Shown: positions 58,711 to 64,000 of the stretch, one piece after another | Numbering within the stretch: position 1 is the first letter of the stretch | Layout of the letters: the number at the start of each line of letters is the position of its first letter | DNA from: Actinomadura citrea | GTDB lineage: Bacteria; Actinomycetota; Actinomycetes; Streptosporangiales; Streptosporangiaceae | Direction: 5' to 3' | NCBI RefSeq assembly: GCF_013409045.1 | Contig: NZ_JACCBT010000001.1 | Location: forward strand, 8,038,669-8,102,668 | DNA length: 64,000 bases | The notes under the pieces: model-generated | Told to the model about the DNA's origin: nothing | Databases searched by the model: none | Seen by the model: the letters and a program-made list of their open reading frames with translations, nothing else | Position numbers and translations under genes: made by a program

Positions 58711-60105
58711 CTAGTAGGCGTGCTCGGCCATCAGCCGGCGGGACGCCTCGGTGATGCTGCCCGACAGCGACGGGTAGACCGCGAACGTGTGCGCCACCTG
58801 GTCGACGGTGAGGTGCTGCTGGACGGCGATCGACACGCCGAGGATCAGTTCGCTCGCCCGCGGCGCCACGATCACGCCGCCGAGCACGATCCCCGTGGAC
58901 GGGCGGCAGAACAGCTTCACGAAACCATCCTCGAAGCCCTGCATCTTGGCGCGCGCGTTGGTGAACAGGGGCAGCATGACCGTCCGGGCGTTGACGTCCC
59001 CGGAATCGACCATGTGCTGCGTCACGCCGACCGACGCGACCTCGGGATCGGTGAAGATGTTGGAGGAGACCCAGCCGAGCTTCAGCGGCTGCACGGCCTC
59101 GCCCAGCGCGTGCCACATCGCGATGCGCCCCTGCATGCCGGCGACGGACGCGAGCATGAGCACGCCCGTGCAGTCGCCGGAGGCGTAGATGTGCGGCACT
59201 GACGTCCGCGACACCTTGTCGACCTCGACGAAGCCGCGCGCGTCGCACCGCACGCCGACCTCCTCCAGGCCGATGCCCCGGGTGTTCGGGACCATGCCCA
59301 CGGTCATCAGGCAGTGCGTGCCCTCGACCTTCGTCCCGTCCTCCAGCGTGACGATCACGCCGTCGCCCGAACGCTCCACGGCGGCCGCCCGCGACCGCGA
59401 CATGACGTTCATGCCGCGCCGCAGGAACACGTCCTGCAGGACGGCCGCGGCGTCGGCGTCCTCGGTCGGCAGGATCCGGTCCCGCGACGAGACCAGCGTC
59501 ACCTTCGAGCCGAGCGACAGGTACGCCCCCGCGAGCTCGGCGCCCGTCACGCCGGAGCCGACCACGATCAGCTCCTCGGGCAGCTCCGGCAGGTCGTAGA
59601 GCTGGCGCCAGTTCAGGATGCGCTCGCCGTCGGGCTCCGCGCCGGGCAGCACGCGCGGCGTCGCGCCGGTCGCGAGGAGCACGATGTCGGCGGGGATGCG
59701 GCGCTCGCCCACGGCCACGACGTGCGGCTCGACCAGCCGCGCCTCACCGCGGACGATCTTCACATCCTCGTAGGCGAGCCGTTCCGCGACGTCGAACGAC
59801 TGGGCCCGTGCGAGGTCCTTCACGCGCTTGTTGACGGTGGCCATGTCGGCCTCGAGGGCGCCGACGATCCCGTCCGGGCCGCCGTTGAAGCGCAGCCCGA
59901 GGCCGGCGGACTCCGACATGACCGCGATGCGGGTCGAGGTGGCGATGAGCGTCTTGGAGGGCACGCAGTCGGTGAGCACGCACGCGCCGCCCGGACCGTC
60001 CCGTTCGACGACGGTCACGTCTGCGCCGAGCTGCGCCGCGACGAGCGCGGCCTCGTAACCGCCCGGGCCTCCTCCGATGATCACGATGCGGGTCACATCT
60101 TCCAT
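58711..60105 (-). CDS. lpdA: NAD(P)H quinone reductase-like flavoprotein (LpdA type)
   Basis: The 464-aa FAD protein has the disulphide reductase fold: FAD motif IVIIGGGPGGYEAAL, NAD(P) motif ELIVVGSGVTGAELAG, FAD motif PHIYASGDCTG. The CVLTDCVPSK segment (Cys42, Cys47) keeps the redox-pair spacing. The C-terminal His-Glu dyad of true dihydrolipoamide dehydrogenases is missing: VYPSLSGSITE is found where HAHPTLSE is expected. It therefore resembles mycobacterial LpdA (quinone reduction) rather than pyruvate dehydrogenase E3. The start ATG 60105 follows GTAGGAA. The tandem GC repeats lie about 135 bp upstream. Confidence 0.87.
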   Translation of the reverse strand: MEDVTRIVIIGGGPGGYEAALVAAQLGADVTVVERDGPGGACVLTDCVPSKTLIATSTRIAVMSESAGLGLRFNGGPDGIVGALEADMATVNKRVKDLARAQSFDVAERLAYEDVKIVRGEARLVEPHVVAVGERRIPADIVLLATGATPRVLPGAEPDGERILNWRQLYDLPELPEELIVVGSGVTGAELAGAYLSLGSKVTLVSSRDRILPTEDADAAAVLQDVFLRRGMNVMSRSRAAAVERSGDGVIVTLEDGTKVEGTHCLMTVGMVPNTRGIGLEEVGVRCDARGFVEVDKVSRTSVPHIYASGDCTGVLMLASVAGMQGRIAMWHALGEAVQPLKLGWVSSNIFTDPEVASVGVTQHMVDSGDVNARTVMLPLFTNARAKMQGFEDGFVKLFCRPSTGIVLGGVIVAPRASELILGVSIAVQQHLTVDQVAHTFAVYPSLSGSITEASRRLMAEHAY

Positions 60106-60240
60106 TGTTTCCTACTCACGGCAGTGAAAAGTCCCGCTCCGGACCCTTTCTTCCTGCACCAACCCCGGAGAGACCCATCCACCGGTGTGGCGCTTACCAT
60201 CACAGCGCCCAACCGCCACGCCCCGCCTCCTGGACGGCGC

Positions 60241-60428
60241 GTCCCCTGTGGGGGGCGTCCCCCACACCCCCGAGCCCCACTTGGCGCGTCCCCTGTGGGG
60301 GGCGTCCCCCACACCCCCGAGCCCCACTTGGCGCGTCCCCTGTGGGGGGCGTCCCCCACACCCCCGAGCCCCACTTGGCGCGTCCCCTGTGGGGGGCGTC
60401 CCCCACACCCCCGAGCCCCACTTGGCGT
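60241..60428. repeat. Four exact 47-bp tandem repeats with GC palindrome
   Basis: Units begin at 60241, 60288, 60335 and 60382. All four are identical except the last base of the fourth. Each has the palindrome TGTGGGGG-GCGT-CCCCCACA, then CCCCCGAGCCCCACTTGG and CGC. The array fills most of the 334-nt gap 60106-60439; the remaining 60106-60240 is the lpdA promoter side and holds no other feature I can name. The last copy ends inside the -10 box TAGCCT of the next gene. There are no spacers, so it is not a CRISPR. Confidence 0.95.
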
Positions 60429-60433
60429 AGCCT
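60428..60433 (+). promoter_or_regulatory. -10 box TAGCCT, leaderless start, touching the repeat array
   Basis: TAGCCT is followed by 6 nt and GTG 60440. Its first base is the last base of the repeat array, so the -35 region lies inside repeat sequence. Confidence 0.6.
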
Positions 60434-60439
60434 TCCCAC

Positions 60440-60892
60440 GTGGCTCTGTACGCGGCGTACGCCTCCAACATGGACCCCGAGCAGATGTCCGGCCGGGCTC
60501 CCCACTCGCCCATGCGCGGCACCGGCTGGCTCGCCGGATGGCGCCTGACCTTCGGGGGGCAGGACAAGGGCTGGGACGGGGCACTCGCGACGGTCGTCGA
60601 GGACGACTCCGAGCAGGTCTTCGTCGTCATCTACGACGTGCCCGCCTGGGACGAGAAGGAGCTCGACGCCTGGGAGGGGGCCGCGCTCAACGTCTACCGC
60701 AAGTTCAGGGTGCGGGTGCAGACGCTCGACGGCGACGCGCTGTGCTGGATGTACGTCCTGGACGACTACGAGGGCGGGCTGCCGTCCGCGCGCTATCTCG
60801 GCATCCTCGCCGACGCCGCCGAGAAGGCGGGCGCGCCCGACGACTACGTCAAGGACCTGCGCACACGGCCCTGCAAGTCGCTGGGCGACTGA
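60440..60892 (+). CDS. Gamma-glutamylcyclotransferase-like protein
   Basis: The 150-aa product has the GGCT/AIG2 fold. YAAYASNMDPEQM matches the family YGSN substrate loop, GTGWLAGWRLTFGG follows, and VIYDVPAWDEKELDAWEG carries the Glu expected as catalytic acid/base. Such enzymes release 5-oxoproline from gamma-glutamyl peptides or amines. GTG 60440 lies 6 nt after TAGCCT with no ribosome binding site. Confidence 0.87.
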   Translation: MALYAAYASNMDPEQMSGRAPHSPMRGTGWLAGWRLTFGGQDKGWDGALATVVEDDSEQVFVVIYDVPAWDEKELDAWEGAALNVYRKFRVRVQTLDGDALCWMYVLDDYEGGLPSARYLGILADAAEKAGAPDDYVKDLRTRPCKSLGD

Positions 60893-60919
60893 TCTGCGGG
60901 CGGCGCGGCGACACGGCGG

Positions 60920-60925
60920 TAGTGT
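60920..60925 (+). promoter_or_regulatory. -10 box TAGTGT, probable leaderless start
   Basis: TAGTGT is followed by 7 nt and GTG 60933 of the nucleoside phosphorylase. Confidence 0.55.
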
Positions 60926-60932
60926 CGGCGAT

Positions 60933-61733
60933 GTGAGCAACGACGCTTCTGCACTGGCCCGGGACGCGGCGGACGAGCTGCGTTCCCGCACGTCCATCGA
61001 CTCCTTCGACGTCGCCCTCGTCATGGGGTCCGGCTGGGTTCCGGCGGCCGACCGGCTGGGCGAGCCCGTCGCCGAGCTGACGGTGACCGAGCTGCCCGGG
61101 TTCGCGCCGCCGGCCGTGGAGGGACACGCCGGGCGGATCCGGGTCGTGGAGATCGGCGGGCGCAACGCGCTGGTGTTCCTCGGCCGCACGCACCTGTACG
61201 AGGGGCGCGGCGTCGAGGCCGTCGTGCACGGCGTCAGGACCGCGCTCGCCGCGGGCGTCAAGACGATGGTGCTCACGAACGCGGCGGGCGGGCTGCGGCC
61301 CGAGCACCAGCGGGTGGGCGACCCGGTGCTGATCTCCGACCACCTGAACCTGTCCGGCGCGAACCCGCTGACCGGCGCGACGTTCCTGGACCTGACCGAG
61401 GCCTACTCGGGACGCCTGCGGGCCCTGGCCAAGGAGGCCGACCCGAGCCTGTCGGAGGGCGTCTACGCGGCGTTCCGCGGCCCGACCTACGAGACCCCCG
61501 CCGAGATCCGCATGCTGCGCACGCTGGGCGCCGACATGATCGGCATGTCGACCGTGCTGGAGACGATCGCGGCCCGCCAGGGCGGCGCGGAGGTGCTCGG
61601 CATCTCCCTGGTCACCAACATCGCGGCGGGACTGTCGGACGAGCCGCTCGACCACGAGGAGGTCCTCGCGGCGGGACGCGCGTCCGCCGGCCGCATGGGC
61701 GCGCTGCTGGCCACCGTCCTGGCGAAGCTGTGA
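60933..61733 (+). CDS. punA: Purine nucleoside phosphorylase (trimeric type)
   Basis: PNP splits purine nucleosides with phosphate for salvage. The 266-aa protein shows VALVMGSGWVPAADRL (phosphate loop), GRTHLYEG (phosphate His), TNAAGGLRPEHQ, GPTYETPAEIRMLRTLGAD with the base-binding Glu, IGMSTV, and VTNIAAGLSDEPLDHEEVL with the base-binding Asn. These mark the trimeric, 6-oxopurine-specific class. It overlaps the phosphosugar mutase gene by GTGA, so ribose 1-phosphate made here could be isomerised by the next product. Confidence 0.94.
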   Translation: MSNDASALARDAADELRSRTSIDSFDVALVMGSGWVPAADRLGEPVAELTVTELPGFAPPAVEGHAGRIRVVEIGGRNALVFLGRTHLYEGRGVEAVVHGVRTALAAGVKTMVLTNAAGGLRPEHQRVGDPVLISDHLNLSGANPLTGATFLDLTEAYSGRLRALAKEADPSLSEGVYAAFRGPTYETPAEIRMLRTLGADMIGMSTVLETIAARQGGAEVLGISLVTNIAAGLSDEPLDHEEVLAAGRASAGRMGALLATVLAKL

Positions 61734-63448
61734 GCGACCTGCGCGCGCGGGCCGAGGAGTGGCTCGGGCAGGACCCCGACCCGCGGACGCGCGCCGAACT
61801 GCAGGCGATCCTCGACGCGGACGACGGGGCGGCCCTCGCCGACCGGTTCGGGGCGCGGCTGGAGTTCGGGACGGCCGGGCTGCGCGGCGAGCTCGGCGCC
61901 GGGCCGAACCGGATGAACCGGGTGACGGTCATGCGCGCCGCCGCCGGTCTGGCCGCCCGGCTGCCCGCCGGCGGCCGGGTGATCATCGGGTTCGACGCGC
62001 GGCACGGCTCCCGGCGGTTCGCCGACGACACCGCGGCCGTGCTGAGCGGGGCGGGGCTGCGTCCCGAGGTGTTCGCCGACCCCGTCCCGACGCCCGTCCT
62101 GGCGCACTTCACCCGGGCGTTCGCCGACATCGTGGCGGGCGTCATGGTCACGGCCAGCCACAACCCGCCGCGCGACAACGGCTACAAGGTGTACTGGGCG
62201 GACGGGGCGCAGATCGTCCCGCCGACGGACGCGGAGATCTCCGCCGCGATCGACGCCGTCGGCCGCGTGGACGAGCTGCCCCTCGGCGAGGGCTGGCCCG
62301 TCCATGAGGGCGCCGACCTGTACCTGGACGCGGTGTCGTCCCTGCGCCTCGGCGGCGACCGCGACGTCTCGATCGTCTACACGCCCCTGCACGGCGTGGG
62401 CAGGGACGTCCTGCTCACCGCGTTCGAGCGCGCCGGGTTCCCCGCGCCGACCGTCGTGCCCGAGCAGGCCGAGCCCGACCCGGACTTCCCGACCGTGGAC
62501 TTCCCGAACCCGGAGGAGCCTGGCGCGCTCGACCTGGCGCTCGGCCTCGCCGAGGCCCGCGGCGCCGACCTGGTGATCGCGAACGACCCGGACGCGGACC
62601 GCTGCGCCGTCGCCGTCCCGGGCCCGTCCGGGTGGCGGACCCTCACCGGGGACGAGGTCGGCGGGCTGCTGGCCGAGCACGTCCTGCGGCACACCACGGG
62701 CGGCGACCGCCTCGTCGCGACGACGATCGTGTCGTCGTCGCTGCTGCGCTCGATCGCCGCCGCGCACCGCGTCCGGTTCGCCGAGACGCTCACCGGCTTC
62801 AAGTGGATTATGAAGGCGGGCGGGGCCCAGAGTAGTTCCGGGGGGCGTGGGGGGTCGTCCCCCCACAGCGAACCAGGTAGTTCTGGGGGGCGTGGGGGGT
62901 CGTCCCCCCACAGCAGTCCCGTCCGGCTGGTGTTCGGCTATGAGGAGGCGCTCGGTTACAGCGTCGGCGACGATCGGGGCGTGCTCGTCAACGACAAGGA
63001 CGGCATCGGCGCCGCGCTCGCCGTCGCCGCGCTCGCGGCCGACGCCAAGCGCGACGGCCGCACGCTGCTCGACCTGCTGGACGCGCAGGCCCGCCGGTAC
63101 GGGCTGCACGCCACGTCCCAGCTGTCGATCAGGGTGAGCGACCTCTCACTGATCACCGCGGCGATGGCGCGGCTGCGCGCCGAGCCGCCGCGCGAGCTGG
63201 GCGGGCGGCGCGTCGAGTCGTTCGACGACCTCGCCCGGCCGGCCGGGGACCTGCCGCCCACCGACGGGCTGCGGTTCCGCCTGGCCGGAGGGTCGCGGGT
63301 GGTCGTGCGCCCCTCGGGGACGGAGCCGAAGCTGAAGTGCTACCTGGAGGTCGTCCTTCCGGTGGACGGGGACGTCGCCGCGGTCCGCGCGCGCGCCGCC
63401 GCCGACCTGGAGTCCCTCCGCGCGGACGTTTCCGCGGCCCTCGGCTGA
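61730..63448 (+). CDS. Phosphosugar mutase (PMM/PGM family) with repeat insertion
   Basis: The 572-aa four-domain mutase moves phosphate on hexose or pentose phosphates. FGTAGLRGELGAGPNRMN opens domain 1, VMVTASHNPPRDNGYKVY holds the phospho-Ser, ANDPDADRCAVAV the metal site, GYEEALGY the sugar loop, and VRPSGTEPKLKCYLE the phosphate loop. A low-complexity insert of about 30 residues (about 367-396, two SSGGRGGSSPHS units) interrupts domain 3 between LTGFKWIMKAGG and LVFGYEEALGY. It is translationally coupled to the phosphorylase, suggesting phosphopentomutase or broad mutase activity. Confidence 0.92.
   Translation: MSDLRARAEEWLGQDPDPRTRAELQAILDADDGAALADRFGARLEFGTAGLRGELGAGPNRMNRVTVMRAAAGLAARLPAGGRVIIGFDARHGSRRFADDTAAVLSGAGLRPEVFADPVPTPVLAHFTRAFADIVAGVMVTASHNPPRDNGYKVYWADGAQIVPPTDAEISAAIDAVGRVDELPLGEGWPVHEGADLYLDAVSSLRLGGDRDVSIVYTPLHGVGRDVLLTAFERAGFPAPTVVPEQAEPDPDFPTVDFPNPEEPGALDLALGLAEARGADLVIANDPDADRCAVAVPGPSGWRTLTGDEVGGLLAEHVLRHTTGGDRLVATTIVSSSLLRSIAAAHRVRFAETLTGFKWIMKAGGAQSSSGGRGGSSPHSEPGSSGGRGGSSPHSSPVRLVFGYEEALGYSVGDDRGVLVNDKDGIGAALAVAALAADAKRDGRTLLDLLDAQARRYGLHATSQLSIRVSDLSLITAAMARLRAEPPRELGGRRVESFDDLARPAGDLPPTDGLRFRLAGGSRVVVRPSGTEPKLKCYLEVVLPVDGDVAAVRARAAADLESLRADVSAALG
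62833..62922 (+). repeat. Two 45-bp in-frame repeat copies inside the mutase gene
   Basis: Copies 62833-62877 and 62878-62922 share their first 37 bases with one mismatch. Each contains GTGGGGGG-TCGT-CCCCCCAC, an 8-bp stem. The period of 45 keeps the frame, giving two SSGGRGGSSPHS units. The reverse complement matches the 47-bp intergenic units closely (CTGTGGGGGG, CG, CCCCC, CCCCC in register). Confidence 0.92.
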
Positions 63449-63460
63449 CCGGCGGCCCCC

Positions 63461-64000
63461 TCAGCCGGCCGCGCCCACGATCAGCAGGACGACGACCACC
63501 GCCAGCGGGACGGCCAGCGATGCCACCGCGGGAACGGACCAGCGGACCGTCCCCCTGGCGGCCCCCTCCTCCGACTCGGCCCTGGCCTTGGCCGCCTTGT
63601 CGGGCGCTCCCGACCGGGCCTTGGGGCGCTGACGTTCCCTCATCTCGTTCAGCTGCTGCGCCGCGTAACCGGTCGGAGTCCGTCCCCGCAGGTCGAAGCC
63701 CTGGCCCTGGTCCTTGCCCTTGCGGGCCTCCTTCTCGGCACGGGCCTCCGCCTTGGCCTGCGCCCGGGGCGAGGTCTGCAGCACCCACGCCCGGGTCTCC
63801 AGGTCCGTCCCGTCCGGGCCGGCGAACACCACCGTCAGCGCGTTCCTGCCCTCGATCCGGCGGACCGCGCCCCACGGCGCCCGGACGTCGCGCAGCGGGT
63901 TGCGGATCGTCACCCCGGCCTCGTCGCCGGCGATCTGCGGCCGCATCCCGACCGTGTAGGCGATCCCGCAGCCGAGCAGCAGCAGGAACGCGATCGTCAC
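63461..64000 (-). CDS. PH-domain-like membrane protein, 5' end at or beyond window edge
   Basis: The visible 179 residues begin with a hydrophobic stretch (TIAFLLLLGCGIAYTVG). A bacterial PH-like domain follows (GDEAGVTIRNPLRDVRAPWG, RRIEGRNALTVVFAG), then a long charged Lys/Arg/Glu coil (QAKAEARAEKEARKGK), and a C-terminal helix (VPAVASLAVPLAVVVVLLI). The GTG at 64000 could be a start, but relatives usually have more sequence before the first helix, so the gene is probably truncated by the window. Small PH-like proteins of this kind are common in actinomycetes; their role is unknown. Confidence 0.75.
   Translation of the reverse strand: MTIAFLLLLGCGIAYTVGMRPQIAGDEAGVTIRNPLRDVRAPWGAVRRIEGRNALTVVFAGPDGTDLETRAWVLQTSPRAQAKAEARAEKEARKGKDQGQGFDLRGRTPTGYAAQQLNEMRERQRPKARSGAPDKAAKARAESEEGAARGTVRWSVPAVASLAVPLAVVVVLLIVGAAG

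Noticed and set aside
60241..60428. CRISPR array
   Set aside because: Repeats are directly adjacent without unique spacers, and no cas genes are in the window.
60200..61276. Long frames reading through the 47-bp repeat array on both strands
   Set aside because: They owe their length to repeat sequence that lacks stops in several frames, and overlap a well-supported gene on the other strand.
1..64000. tRNA, rRNA, riboswitch or prophage features
   Set aside because: By eye I found no cloverleaf with TTCGA-type T-loops, no rRNA stretches, no recognisable riboswitch core and no integrase or phage structural genes; a covariance-model scan would be needed to be certain.

Overview
The window is about 73% GC, with C/G-ending codons, many GTG/TTG starts, four-base stop/start overlaps and TANNNT -10 boxes set 6-8 nt before start codons. 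Its gene set (TreXYZ, LCP protein, acyl-CoA carboxylase with epsilon subunit, Tad pilus cluster with a LysM-BTAD protein, WXG100 protein with an FHA-FtsK ATPase, IdeR-type box) points to the chromosome of a filamentous actinomycete. An Actinomadura-like member of the Streptosporangiales is my inference; no rRNA is present to fix it. I saw no tRNA, rRNA, CRISPR array, prophage or insertion sequence.

Layout. 1-9.4 kb: cell-envelope and housekeeping genes (GDPD, membrane protein, glycosyltransferase, LCP ligase, thioesterase, secreted NP-repeat protein, acyl-CoA dehydrogenase, UDP-glucose dehydrogenase, CoA-binding protein). 9.4-14 kb: purK-purE, GtrA, and an OmpR-type response regulator with its kinase. 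14.1-20.6 kb: glgX-treY-treZ operon, which converts glycogen to trehalose. 20.7-21.7 kb: iron-box-controlled bfd and bfr. 21.7-29.8 kb: class III cyclase, birA, enoyl-CoA hydratase, ppc with a translationally coupled GNAT gene, then pccB-accE. 29.9-32.3 kb: NYN-domain protein and a beta-propeller lipoprotein.

32.3-42.0 kb: a minus-strand cluster for a Tad/Flp-type pilus (cpaB, tadZ, tadA, tadB, tadC, Flp pilin, three TadE/G-like pseudopilins) ending in a 1019-aa membrane LysM-BTAD protein. 42.2-44.1 kb: divergent TetR/epimerase pair with palindromic operators. 44.1-49.0 kb: FHA-FtsK type VII ATPase facing a WXG100 gene. 49.3-51.4 kb: three-gene membrane module including an SPFH-like protein. 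51.5-53.3 kb: biotin-dependent carboxylase alpha chain, completing the set with pccB, accE and birA. 53.5-58.7 kb: Gly-rich membrane protein, a NarL-type kinase and regulator encoded tail to tail, and a CBS protein with an ion permease. 58.7-64 kb: lpdA, gamma-glutamylcyclotransferase-like gene, purine nucleoside phosphorylase, phosphosugar mutase, and a truncated PH-like membrane protein.

The most unusual signals are: (i) a GC-rich palindromic repeat present as four exact 47-bp copies between lpdA and the next gene, and again, in reverse orientation, as two 45-bp copies inserted in frame in the phosphosugar mutase; (ii) a sharp codon-usage switch inside the acyl-CoA dehydrogenase gene; (iii) at least eight promoters that look leaderless; (iv) the Tad cluster with its LysM-BTAD fusion and the EssC-like ATPase/WXG100 pair.
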